From NCBI RefSeq assembly GCF_001654845.1, contig NZ_LXES01000051.1:62001-126000 (forward strand): a stretch of 64,000 bases of DNA. The letters are read 5' to 3'. Made by a program: the position numbers and the translations under genes. Positions 43,258 to 51,619 of the stretch are shown here, in pieces. The number at the start of each line of letters is the position of its first letter. The stretch's first letter is position 1. Origin of the DNA: Enterobacter soli ATCC BAA-2102. GTDB taxonomy: Bacteria > Pseudomonadota > Gammaproteobacteria > Enterobacterales > Enterobacteriaceae. Below the pieces are notes generated by a model. The model ran no database searches. It had not been told where the DNA came from and saw only the letters and a list, made by a program, of their open reading frames with translations.

Positions 43258-44030
43258 AGAGAGTCCTTTATTCGAAGACGCAGTATCTGAGCCAGATTCG
43301 CGGCAACCGCGGCCGGGTTTTCCCGGTGGGCGTTGTGTCCGGCATTAGGGATCACATGGCAAACGGCATCCAATTCGCGCGCGATGGCGGCAAACTTTTC
43401 ATCACGTTCACCATATAAATAGTGAAAAGAGAGATTGCGGGCGCGAAGTGCCGCACGCAAATCGGGCTGGACGGCAAGAGAGGTTGCCTCAAGCATATCC
43501 GCCAGGTGCGCACCGCTATTCTGGCTGCGCAGCATAATCAGGTCGTGACGTTGCGCATCCGTGAGGGACGCAAAAACAGGCTGTTGGTACCAGTCGGCAA
43601 AAACAGACTCGAGCGGCTGCTGGCGGAAACGCGTTGCCCAGCGCCCGTCGGACTGGCGTCGGGCAGTGCGTTCTTCGGCATTTTGCAGCCCCGGGTGCCC
43701 ACCTTCGACAATCAACCCACACAGCCCCGGCGGTTGCTGAGCCGCATGGAACATCGCAATACGGCCGCCGAGAGAGTACCCCACCAGCCAGTAGTTAAAT
43801 ATGTTGTAACTAAGAAGGGTACTTTTCAGTAACGCGTTAACCGCTTCAAAACCAGAAACGGAAAAATGCGCTGACCCTCCGTGTCCAGGCAGATCAAGAT
43901 ACAACCGGGGAGAGTCGCTCAGCGCTCCCCCAACGACCTGCCACTCGCGGTTATCACCGGAAAAACCGTGCAAAAAGACCAGCCAGGGCGTTCCTGGCTT
44001 TCCGGCCTGCTGCACACCCGCAAGGATCAC
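43254..44030 (-). CDS. menH: MenH, SHCHC synthase
   Basis: The 258-residue alpha/beta hydrolase eliminates pyruvate from SEPHCHC. The nucleophile elbow is VGYSLGGRIA with the catalytic Ser, the oxyanion motif is LHGFSGDN, and the late His is in NAGHNAHRENP. The start is GTG at 44030, and GTGA joins the menD stop and menH start in a four-base overlap, which couples translation. Confidence 0.96.
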   Translation of the reverse strand: MILAGVQQAGKPGTPWLVFLHGFSGDNREWQVVGGALSDSPRLYLDLPGHGGSAHFSVSGFEAVNALLKSTLLSYNIFNYWLVGYSLGGRIAMFHAAQQPPGLCGLIVEGGHPGLQNAEERTARRQSDGRWATRFRQQPLESVFADWYQQPVFASLTDAQRHDLIMLRSQNSGAHLADMLEATSLAVQPDLRAALRARNLSFHYLYGERDEKFAAIARELDAVCHVIPNAGHNAHRENPAAVAANLAQILRLRIKDSL

Positions 44031-45697
44031 AGGTGGCTTACCTGTGCCAGCAGGCTTTGCAGCTGCTGCGCCCCGGCAGAATCATTCACCACCAGCTCAA
44101 TCAGCGTGGCACCAGGCTGACGCCATGCGCTGCTCAGCGCGGTTTCCAGCTCTGACCAGTTTTCCGGGCGGTGATATTTCAGGCTGAACATCGCCGCTGC
44201 GTGTTCAAACTGCACATTCTGCGGCATCAGATAGAACTGCTCGCGCTCACTGTGCGGCGTGGGCAGTAACGAGAAAATCTGCCCGCCATTGTTGTTCACC
44301 ACAATCAGCACAAACGGAGCCGAAGCCTGGCGCAACAACGCCAGCGCGTTAAGATCGTAAAGTGCAGAGAGATCGCCCACCACCGCCAGGGTAGATTTGG
44401 CGCTGGCGCGCTGCACGCCTGCTGCCGTAGAGATAAGCCCGTCAATCCCGCTCGCGCCACGGTTGCTGTACACCGGGTATCCGGCAGGCAGCTTAGAAAA
44501 TGCATCTATCAGGCGCACCACCAGGCTATTACCGACAAACAGCTGCCCCTGCTCGGGCAGATACTGACGAATGCGATGGGCAAGCCCGGCTTCGCCGAAG
44601 GTTTCGCACTGAGATTTGGTTAACTCCCACGCCTGGCGCGAAAGCTCGGGGATGTCCACCGCCCAGGGTTTACGTTTTTCTGCGGGGTGGAGTTCCAGCC
44701 AGGCATCAATACTGCTGACCAGACGACGACCGCGATGGTGCGCCGGGTCGAGCCGCCCTTCCAGCGGGTCCACCAGCCAGTACTCTTCCGGCTCGCAGGT
44801 GGCCTGCCACTGCAGGACGCGTTTTCCCGTGAGGCTTGAGCCAATCTGGACGACAATTTGCGCCTGTGCCAGCTCGGTTACCGCTTTCGCATTACCCAGC
44901 CAGAGGTCGGCGCAAGGCAACGGCTGCCCGGTTTGTGAAAGGACATCGCCGATCAGCGGCCAGCCGAGGGTTTGCGCCCATTCAGCCACCTGCCGCCCTT
45001 GCGCCGCGCTCATGCGCCCGGCAATCACCACACCGCGCTTTTGCCGCCAGAAGAACCAGTCGCGCTGCTTCGCGCTTTCCAGATGAGTCTGTTCGCGTAG
45101 CCAGGTTTTTTCGCTGTTCCACCAGTCGCCAAGCGTCTGTTGCCAGTCAAGCCCTGTGTCATCCAGCTCGCCATACAGCGGCTCGGCAAACGGACAGTTG
45201 ATATGCAATGCCCCGCCGCGCAGCGAGCCCATCGCGTGATCGAGCGTCGATACCAGCCAGCTTGCCGGTATGTCCTGCGTAGGACGCGGCAACGAAATGC
45301 TCTGCGAAGGATGGGACGCAAAAATGCCCGGCTGACGAATGGCCTGATTTGCGCCGCAGTCGATAAGCTCTGGCGGGCGGTCTGCGGTCAGCAGGATTAA
45401 TTTTTCACCGGTTAAACCGGCTTCAATAATGGCTGGATAGAGGTTAGCCACCGCCGTACCGGATGTGACAATCACCGCCACGGGTTCTTTGCTGACTTTT
45501 GCCAGCCCCAGCGCCAGGTGACCTAACCCACGCTCATCAAAATGGGTGTGATGAATAAACGTCCGGTTTTCAGCCGCCGCCAAGGTCAGCGGCGTAGAGC
45601 GGGAACCGGGTGCAATACACACGTGCCTGACGCCATGGCGGGTCAGGGCTTCAAGGATCACCGTCGCCCAGCGTCGGTTAAAAGAACTTACTGACAT
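44027..45697 (-). CDS. menD: MenD, SEPHCHC synthase
   Basis: ATG 45697 (MSVSSFNRRWATVILEAL) gives 556 residues, the E. coli length. The thiamine-diphosphate enzyme joins 2-oxoglutarate and isochorismate. ThDP features are present: the activating Glu in VTSGTAVANLYPA with its neighbours, and the Mg/diphosphate motif starting VGDLSALYDLNALALL and ending VNNNGG. It lies 88 bases after menF. Six upstream codons starting at 45715 are less likely. Confidence 0.97.
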   Translation of the reverse strand: MSVSSFNRRWATVILEALTRHGVRHVCIAPGSRSTPLTLAAAENRTFIHHTHFDERGLGHLALGLAKVSKEPVAVIVTSGTAVANLYPAIIEAGLTGEKLILLTADRPPELIDCGANQAIRQPGIFASHPSQSISLPRPTQDIPASWLVSTLDHAMGSLRGGALHINCPFAEPLYGELDDTGLDWQQTLGDWWNSEKTWLREQTHLESAKQRDWFFWRQKRGVVIAGRMSAAQGRQVAEWAQTLGWPLIGDVLSQTGQPLPCADLWLGNAKAVTELAQAQIVVQIGSSLTGKRVLQWQATCEPEEYWLVDPLEGRLDPAHHRGRRLVSSIDAWLELHPAEKRKPWAVDIPELSRQAWELTKSQCETFGEAGLAHRIRQYLPEQGQLFVGNSLVVRLIDAFSKLPAGYPVYSNRGASGIDGLISTAAGVQRASAKSTLAVVGDLSALYDLNALALLRQASAPFVLIVVNNNGGQIFSLLPTPHSEREQFYLMPQNVQFEHAAAMFSLKYHRPENWSELETALSSAWRQPGATLIELVVNDSAGAQQLQSLLAQVSHL

Positions 45698-45785
45698 GAG
45701 ATTGTCCGGTATCAATATTGCGACACAGTATAAATAATAGAAAAAGATGGAATTTTGATATGAATCGGGAATGCGTGACTCAGTA

Positions 45786-47081
45786 TTAATCCCTAAGGAG
45801 CAGAGTGCGCAACCCTGCGGCTTTATTTTCTATCTCCAGCCACTCTTGCTCCGGGTCAGAGCCGCTAACAATTCCGGCCCCGGCGTACAGCCTTAGCGCG
45901 TCGTTGTGCAGCCGTGCGGAGCGGAGCGCCACACAAAACTCACTTTGTCCGGGAGATAAATACCCGGCAGATCCGGCATACCACTCTCTGTCGAACGGTT
46001 CGTTATTTTCGATAAACTCACTCGCCGCCTGACGCGGTAACCCCGCCACGGCGGCGGTCGGTTGCAGGACGTGCAGACATTGCTCATCATCGGTATGTTT
46101 TAGCGCAGTCCAGATGCATCGACGCAAATGCTGCACCTTACGCAGGCGTACAATCTGTGCGGGCAGAACCTCCAGCGTCCGGGTGTGATGTTGCAGACGC
46201 TGGCAGATATCTTCTACCACCAGCATATTTTCGCGCTGGTTTTTGTCGTCATTCATCAGCCAGTCGCCAAGCCGCTTCGCCTGTTTATCTTCAGCATGGC
46301 TGGCAACCGTCCCGGCCAGCGCCTCGGTGCGTAACAGCATGCCACGGCGTCGCCACAAACGTTCAGGCGTGGAGCCCAGAAACGCGTTGCTGGCGTCAAA
46401 CACCATGCAGAAATGATAGCAATGTAAATTCAGCGCCCGGCTGGCGGCCATTAGTGCGATGGCATTAACGCGCTGGTTAAACTGCACGTCTGTCGCCCGG
46501 GCGAGCACCACCTTGTCAAAACCGCCGTGCGCAATGGTCTGCGTTGCCAGGCGGACAAGGCGCAGCCATTCGGGTTTGTCGGGCTGATGCGTCTCTCTGA
46601 GAGCCTGAAGCGCCAGAGCGGGGATCGGCCGGGTTTCACCCAGTTGCTGTAAAAAGTCCAGCGCCTGATGCGCATCATCCTGAAGGGAAGTGGCACTCCA
46701 CAGATGCAGGCGTAATGTGGCGATTCCCGCATTGCGTAACCACAGCAGGCGCGGCAAAAACAGGCTGCCCTGCGCCGGGTTAAAGGCATTAAGCCCGCAG
46801 ATGCGGGTGGTATCCGGCGCGTCACAGGCGTTTAAAAACTGTGCTGCCGAAGCCAGAGATGAAAAATGCACGACTGCGCCAAGCGCGGCCAGCTCTTCAT
46901 CGCCGTTACGTTGTTGCCAGTAGAATTGGGGATAACACGTCTGGGAGCCAAGCCAGGCCAGAGGATCAAAGGCATCATTTAGCGGGAAAGAGACATCGAA
47001 ATGACGTAAACCGGGTGTCGCCGGTAGTGCTTGCGCAAGCTGGTCACGCAGACGTTCCAGCGCGATGAAAATCGATTGCAC
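45786..47081 (-). CDS. menF: MenF, menaquinone-specific isochorismate synthase
   Basis: The 431-residue chorismate-binding enzyme makes isochorismate for menaquinone. The start is GTG at 47081, preceded by GGGAGAGG; E. coli menF also uses GTG as I recall. The core has FDKVVLARATD, AFLGSTPERLWRRRG, RTEALAGTVA, QRENMLVVEDI, LQPTAAVAGLPR and GSDPEQEWLEIENKA, with the metal and catalytic residues of the family. It heads menFDHBCE, with an inverted repeat over its promoter. Confidence 0.96.
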   Translation of the reverse strand: MQSIFIALERLRDQLAQALPATPGLRHFDVSFPLNDAFDPLAWLGSQTCYPQFYWQQRNGDEELAALGAVVHFSSLASAAQFLNACDAPDTTRICGLNAFNPAQGSLFLPRLLWLRNAGIATLRLHLWSATSLQDDAHQALDFLQQLGETRPIPALALQALRETHQPDKPEWLRLVRLATQTIAHGGFDKVVLARATDVQFNQRVNAIALMAASRALNLHCYHFCMVFDASNAFLGSTPERLWRRRGMLLRTEALAGTVASHAEDKQAKRLGDWLMNDDKNQRENMLVVEDICQRLQHHTRTLEVLPAQIVRLRKVQHLRRCIWTALKHTDDEQCLHVLQPTAAVAGLPRQAASEFIENNEPFDREWYAGSAGYLSPGQSEFCVALRSARLHNDALRLYAGAGIVSGSDPEQEWLEIENKAAGLRTLLLRD

Positions 47082-47108
47082 GCGAACCTCTCCCTGTTAA
47101 AACCCCAC

Positions 47109-47143
47109 ATTATACGGGGTACTGATAATAAATAGCAGTACCC
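47109..47143 (-). promoter_or_regulatory. menF promoter -10 with adjoining inverted repeat
   Basis: On the minus strand TATAAT (47109-47114) lies 27 bases before the GTG start of menF. GGGTACTG (47117-47124) and CAGTACCC (47136-47143) form a perfect eight-pair inverted repeat covering the spacer and -35 zone. No T-run follows, so an operator is more likely than a terminator. Confidence 0.55.
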
Positions 47144-47179
47144 ACGTATAGGGAGTGGTTTACCGTCTGCATCAACCTC

Positions 47180-47485
47180 TTAACGACGCGCCAGCAGCAG
47201 CCCTAACACCAGCCCCGCCGCAGCGCCAACGCCGATGCCGTGCCAGGGTTTTTCATGCACATAGTCATCGGTACGATACACCGCGCGTTTGGCGCGGTAG
47301 TAGTAGGTATCAGAAGCCTGACTGACGCGGGACTGCACGTCACGCAATGCCTGCTCGGCACGCTCTTTCAGCTCGATATACTTCTGATCTGCGGGGTCGC
47401 CCGAAGAACGTAACACCTCTTCCAGCGTTTCGCTCAGTAAAGCCAGGTCGTCGTCGATACGGGTCTCCCAGGAATGAAAAGACAT
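47180..47485 (-). CDS. elaB: ElaB, C-tail anchored inner-membrane protein
   Basis: ATG 47485 (MSFHSWETRIDDDLALL) with GGAG upstream gives 101 residues, as in E. coli. It belongs to the ElaB/YqjD/DUF883 family: a long charged helix with coiled-coil character and one C-terminal membrane segment in GIGVGAAAGLVLGLLLARR. Relatives bind ribosomes at the membrane in stationary phase, and E. coli elaB is linked to stress tolerance. No operon partner is evident. Confidence 0.94.
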   Translation of the reverse strand: MSFHSWETRIDDDLALLSETLEEVLRSSGDPADQKYIELKERAEQALRDVQSRVSQASDTYYYRAKRAVYRTDDYVHEKPWHGIGVGAAAGLVLGLLLARR

Positions 47486-47538
47486 ATTTTTCTCCATGTT
47501 AGTACACCAGTCCGCTAACTATAGACAACGACACTCCA

Positions 47539-48000
47539 TTACGCCTGTTTCGTTTCTCGCGCCATGCCGATATGCGCAATGCCGTCTTCGTCATACACAT
47601 CCGTCACCGGAGCGAACCCGAAGTGCGCATAGAATGACTGAAGATGCGCCTGAGCGCCCAGGTATAACGCCTTGTCTGGCCACTGTTTTTCGCAGGCAGC
47701 CAGCGTTTGTTCCATTAAGCGATAACCGAGCTTTTCGCCACGCGCGCTGCCGCTGATGATGACGCGGCCAATCACCACCGGCTCAAGTTCGTCTTCGCTT
47801 TTCAGAATCCTCGCATACGCGACCAGTTCGTTATCTTTCCAGCCCAGAATGTGACGGTTTTCCCCTACCAGGTCATCGCCATCGATGTCCTGATACGGGC
47901 AGGTTTGTTCAACAACGAAGACTTCGCAGCGCAGTTTGAGCAGCGCGTACAGGGAAAAGGTCGTCAGCTCGCTATGGTGTAAATCTTGCCACTGGATCAT
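47539..48000 (-). CDS. elaA: ElaA, GNAT-family acetyltransferase-like protein
   Basis: ATG 48000 (MIQWQDLHHSELTTF) follows AAGGAG and gives 153 residues, as in E. coli; nine upstream codons are not needed. The GNAT fold shows LRCEVFVVEQTCPYQDIDGDD, then IGRVIISGSARGEKLGYRLM with the acetyl-CoA loop, and YAHFGFAPV. The substrate is unknown. It is divergent from rbn, and elaB lies 53 bases downstream on the same strand. Confidence 0.95.
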   Translation of the reverse strand: MIQWQDLHHSELTTFSLYALLKLRCEVFVVEQTCPYQDIDGDDLVGENRHILGWKDNELVAYARILKSEDELEPVVIGRVIISGSARGEKLGYRLMEQTLAACEKQWPDKALYLGAQAHLQSFYAHFGFAPVTDVYDEDGIAHIGMARETKQA

Positions 48001-48072
48001 GTCAGGCTCCTTCTTAGTGTTCATCACGTTATACTAAACCCCTCCCCATTCAGCAAAGGGTCTGACTGTGTT

Positions 48073-48990
48073 ATGGAACTGATTTTTCTGGGTACTTCCG
48101 CCGGCGTGCCAACCCGCTCACGAAATGTAACGGCCATGCTGCTGGATTTGCAGCATCCCACCCGTGGCGGGCTATGGTTGTTTGACTGTGGCGAAGGCAC
48201 GCAGCATCAGCTATTACACACGACTTATCATCCCGGTAAGCTCGATAAAATCTTCATTACCCATCTGCACGGGGATCATCTGTTTGGTCTGCCCGGCCTG
48301 CTGTGCAGCCGCTCAATGGCCGGGAATGCCAATCCCCTGACCATTTATGGCCCTGCGGGTATTGCAGAATTTGTTGAAACCACGCTGCGTCTGAGCGGCT
48401 CGTGGACCGACTATCCGCTGGAGGTCATTGAGATTACCGATGGGCTGGTCTTCGATGATGGCGCTTACCGGGTCATTGCCCGGCCGCTAAACCACCCGGT
48501 TGAGTGTTATGGCTATCGCATTGAAGAGCATGATAAACCGGGCACGCTTAACGCCGCGGCACTGATTGCCGATGGCGTGCGCCCGGGGCCATTATTCCAG
48601 CGGCTGAAACAGGGCAACACCGTTGAGCTTGAAGACGGGCGGGCGATAAACGGGCAGGATTATCTTTCGGCACCATTGCCTGGCAAGACGCTGGCGATTT
48701 TTGGCGATACCGCGCCATGTCCTGGTGCACATGAGCTTGCTCAGGGTGTTGATGTGATGGTGCATGAAGCCACGCTCGAAACGGCGATGGAAGAGAAAGC
48801 CAACAGCCGCGGCCATAGCTCTACCCGTCAGGCAGCCCGGCTTGCGCTGGAAGCGGGTGTAAGGAAATTAATCGTGACGCACGTCAGCTCTCGTTACGAC
48901 GCCCACGGCTGTGAAAATCTGCTGGCGGAGTGCCGCGAGGTGTTTGCAAACTGCGAGCTGGCGGAAGATTTCACTCAGGTCAGCGTTTAG
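48073..48990 (+). CDS. rbn: Ribonuclease BN (RNase Z family)
   Basis: ATG 48073 (MELIFLGTSAGVPTRSRNV) gives 305 residues, as in E. coli; upstream in-frame codons overlap elaA on the other strand. The metallo-beta-lactamase motif THLHGDHLFGLPG binds two metals, and further ligands lie in FGDTAPC and THVSSRYD. The enzyme trims tRNA 3' ends as an endo- and exonuclease. It stands alone, divergent from elaA. Confidence 0.97.
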   Translation: MELIFLGTSAGVPTRSRNVTAMLLDLQHPTRGGLWLFDCGEGTQHQLLHTTYHPGKLDKIFITHLHGDHLFGLPGLLCSRSMAGNANPLTIYGPAGIAEFVETTLRLSGSWTDYPLEVIEITDGLVFDDGAYRVIARPLNHPVECYGYRIEEHDKPGTLNAAALIADGVRPGPLFQRLKQGNTVELEDGRAINGQDYLSAPLPGKTLAIFGDTAPCPGAHELAQGVDVMVHEATLETAMEEKANSRGHSSTRQAARLALEAGVRKLIVTHVSSRYDAHGCENLLAECREVFANCELAEDFTQVSV

Positions 48991-48993
48991 TCC

Positions 48994-49020
48994 TTCATTT
49001 TTCCCTCAGGATGCCGATAA
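48994..49020 (+). promoter_or_regulatory. Probable FliA (sigma-28) promoter of cheV
   Basis: GCCGATAA (49013-49020) is an exact sigma-28 -10 box. Eleven bases upstream TTCATTTT (48994-49001) matches the -35 consensus TAAAGTTT at five of eight positions. It lies 34 bases before the cheV start. Confidence 0.75.
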
Positions 49021-49054
49021 CGATTAAAAGGTCAGCATTTCACTTGAGGGTAGA

Positions 49055-50059
49055 ATGGATAATTTCCAGAAAGATATTGATGACAGGGCGAATCTGACCC
49101 TGTCGAACCGTTTTGAGCTGTTGCTGTTCCGTCTTGGCACCTCTCTGAATGAAAACAAATCCGAGCTGTTTGGCATTAACGTTTTTAAGCTGCGCGAAAT
49201 TGTGCCGATGCCGGAATTCACCAAACCCGCGGGAATGAAATCACCGCTGATGGGGATGGTGAACATTCGCGACCAGGTGATCCCGGTGATCGACCTGGCT
49301 GCCGTCGCGGGTTGCAAACCTACAACCGGGTTGAACATTCTGCTGATTACGGAATATGCCCGCAGCGTGCAGGCCTTTGCGGTGGAATCGGTCGAGAACA
49401 TTATGCGTCTGGACTGGAAGCAAGTGCACGCGGCGGAAACCGCCGTCAGCGGGCGTTACATCACCAGCATTGCCTGTCTTGATGAGAAGACCGATACCAA
49501 CGATCTGGCGATGGTGCTGGACGTTGAGCAAATCCTGTATGACATCACCCCGGCGAACCACGATCTGCACGCCACCAATCTGCAAACCACGAAATTCAAC
49601 ATCAAGCCTGGCGCAGTGGCTATCGTGGCGGAAGATTCTAAAGTTGCGCGATCCATGCTGGAGAAAGGCTTGCAGGCAATGGAGATCCCGGCCCAGCTGC
49701 ATATCACCGGCAAAGACGCATGGGAAAAAATTGGCGTTCTCGCTGCCCAGGCGCAGGCTGAAGGTGTGCCGATCACCGATAAAATCGCCCTGGTGCTGAC
49801 CGACCTCGAAATGCCAGAGATGGACGGTTTTACGCTGACGCGCAAAATTAAAACTGACCCGGTTCTGAAAGATATTCCGGTGGTGATCCACTCGTCCCTT
49901 TCAGGGAATGCCAACGAAGACCATATCCGCAAGGTGAAGGCCGACGGGTATGTGGCGAAGTTTGAGCTTAACGAGCTGTCGTCGGTTATCGAAGAAGTGC
50001 TGGAGCGTTCGGTGAAGAAGATTGACGGGCCGTTGATCAGCAGGAAGCAGCTGGCTTAA
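49055..50059 (+). CDS. cheV: CheV, CheW-receiver chemotaxis coupling protein
   Basis: The 334-residue protein joins a CheW-like domain (about 15-165; FGINVFKLREIVPMPEF, GMVNIRDQVIPVIDLAAV) to a receiver domain (about 190-320; VAIVAEDSKVARSML, acceptor Asp in LVLTDLEMPEMDGF, a late Lys in YVAKFELNEL). CheV proteins couple chemoreceptors to CheA and tune the signal through phosphorylation. AGGG precedes the ATG. A FliA-type promoter upstream places it with the class 3 flagellar genes. E. coli K-12 lacks cheV; Salmonella has one beside nuo, as I recall. Confidence 0.93.
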   Translation: MDNFQKDIDDRANLTLSNRFELLLFRLGTSLNENKSELFGINVFKLREIVPMPEFTKPAGMKSPLMGMVNIRDQVIPVIDLAAVAGCKPTTGLNILLITEYARSVQAFAVESVENIMRLDWKQVHAAETAVSGRYITSIACLDEKTDTNDLAMVLDVEQILYDITPANHDLHATNLQTTKFNIKPGAVAIVAEDSKVARSMLEKGLQAMEIPAQLHITGKDAWEKIGVLAAQAQAEGVPITDKIALVLTDLEMPEMDGFTLTRKIKTDPVLKDIPVVIHSSLSGNANEDHIRKVKADGYVAKFELNELSSVIEEVLERSVKKIDGPLISRKQLA

Positions 50060-50062
50060 GTT

Positions 50063-50111
50063 CGTGCGGGCTGGTGCCCTCACCCCATCCCTCTCCCACC
50101 GGGAGAGGGCG
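50063..50111. repeat. Dispersed repeat CCCTCACCCC...CCCTCTCCC/GGGAGAGGG
   Basis: CTGGTGCCCTCACCCCATCC followed by CTCTCCCACCGGGAGAGGGC is the second full copy of the 31248 repeat in the opposite orientation, again directly after a gene. Confidence 0.8.
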
Positions 50112-50120
50112 CAAACATTA

Positions 50121-50149
50121 AAAAAGGCAACTTTCGTTGCCTTTTTGCT
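50121..50149. terminator. Terminator of the nuo operon and of cheV
   Basis: AAAGGCAAC-TTTC-GTTGCCTTT (50123-50144) has an A-run before it and T's after it and works in both directions. Confidence 0.9.
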
Positions 50150-50155
50150 TTCACC

Positions 50156-51613
50156 TTACATCAGCGGCATCGCGTGCTGCACGATGGTGATCAGCGGCTG
50201 CGGGTAGATACCGAAGATCAGTACCAGCAGCGCGGAGATCAGCACCACAATACCCCCGGCGCTGTACTGCCAGTTGGTTGGTGCATCGCGGTTGAGCTGC
50301 TGAGGTGCACTCAGGTACAGGCTCACAGCCACGCGCAGGTAGTAGTACAGACCAATCGCGGAGCCAATCACCACACCGGCGGTCAGCCACCACAGGCCGG
50401 CCTGCACACCGACTGCCAGTACGTAGAACTTACCGATAAAGCCCAGCGTCATCGGAATACCGGCCAGAGACAGCATCATCACGGTCATGACCGCAGACAG
50501 AATCGGACGGTGCCAGAACAGACCACGGTAAGAGAACAGGGAATCTGCATCCGGGCCACGGTACGGGCTGGACATCAGGCTCACCACGCCGAACGCGCCG
50601 AGGCTGCTGAACAGATAACCTGCCAGATACACGCCTACGGTTTCCATCGACATCTCACCGCTTTGCAGCGCAATCAGTGCCACCAGCAGGTAACCCAGAT
50701 GGGAGATAGACGAGTAGCCCAGCAGACGTTTGATATTGGTCTGGCTCAGCGCCATCAGGTTACCGAAGATGATGGAAACGAACGCGATAATGCCAAGCAC
50801 CACGCGAACCGCTTCACTATCACCCACTGGTGCGTACAGGAACAGACGCATCACCACACCGAAGATAGCGATTTTGCTCGCCGTCGCCAGGAAGGTCGAT
50901 ACCGGAGCCGGAGCACCCTGGTATACGTCTGGCGTCCACAGGTGGAACGGAACCAGAGACAGTTTAAAGCCGAGGCCAACAATCATCATACCCAGGCCGG
51001 CCAGCAGCAGCGGTTCGTGCAGCATCCCGTCGCCGAGGCTCTTGCCGAGCGCCACGAAGGAGAGGTTACCGGACTGTGCGTACAGCAGCGCAATACCAAA
51101 CAGCAGGAACGATGATGCCGCCGCTGACAGAATGGTGTACTTGATACTCGCTTCCAGCGAACGCTTCTGACGGAAGGCGTAACCAATCAGGCCGAATAAC
51201 GGCAGAGAGATAAGCTCAATACCGAGGAACAGCGCAGCCAGGTGGTTCGCATTCGCCAGCAGAATGCCGCCCAGTGCGGCAATCAGTACCAGCAGATAAA
51301 ACTCTTCTTTGTTGTCGTTGTAGCCTTCAAGCCATGGGTACGCAAAGGTACAGGTTGCCAGACTCGCCAGCAGAACCAGCCCTGTGTACAGCATGGCATA
51401 GCCGTCAACACGCATCAGCGGGGTGACATCCATCGCGCCCGCCTGGCCAACAAACCAGAGGGAAACCAACGCAGCGTTCAGACCCAGAACGGACAGGGTC
51501 GCATTCAGGAAGTGATTGCGTCGCCACGCAATGGAGAGCATCACAACCACCACCGTCAATCCGACGATCAGCAGCGGTAGCAGCGCGATCAGTTGTTGTG
51601 GAGTTATTGTCAT
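50156..51613 (-). CDS. nuoN: NADH-quinone oxidoreductase subunit N
   Basis: This is one of three antiporter-like membrane subunits of complex I. The 485 residues form about 14 membrane helices with the conserved charged path: Glu in LFLGIELISLPLFGLIG, Lys in ASIKYTILSAAASSF, and a late Lys in LGFIGKFYVLAVG. It is the last gene of nuoA-N, six bases after nuoM. Length equals E. coli. Confidence 0.98.
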   Translation of the reverse strand: MTITPQQLIALLPLLIVGLTVVVVMLSIAWRRNHFLNATLSVLGLNAALVSLWFVGQAGAMDVTPLMRVDGYAMLYTGLVLLASLATCTFAYPWLEGYNDNKEEFYLLVLIAALGGILLANANHLAALFLGIELISLPLFGLIGYAFRQKRSLEASIKYTILSAAASSFLLFGIALLYAQSGNLSFVALGKSLGDGMLHEPLLLAGLGMMIVGLGFKLSLVPFHLWTPDVYQGAPAPVSTFLATASKIAIFGVVMRLFLYAPVGDSEAVRVVLGIIAFVSIIFGNLMALSQTNIKRLLGYSSISHLGYLLVALIALQSGEMSMETVGVYLAGYLFSSLGAFGVVSLMSSPYRGPDADSLFSYRGLFWHRPILSAVMTVMMLSLAGIPMTLGFIGKFYVLAVGVQAGLWWLTAGVVIGSAIGLYYYLRVAVSLYLSAPQQLNRDAPTNWQYSAGGIVVLISALLVLIFGIYPQPLITIVQHAMPLM

Positions 51614-51619
51614 GGCGAA

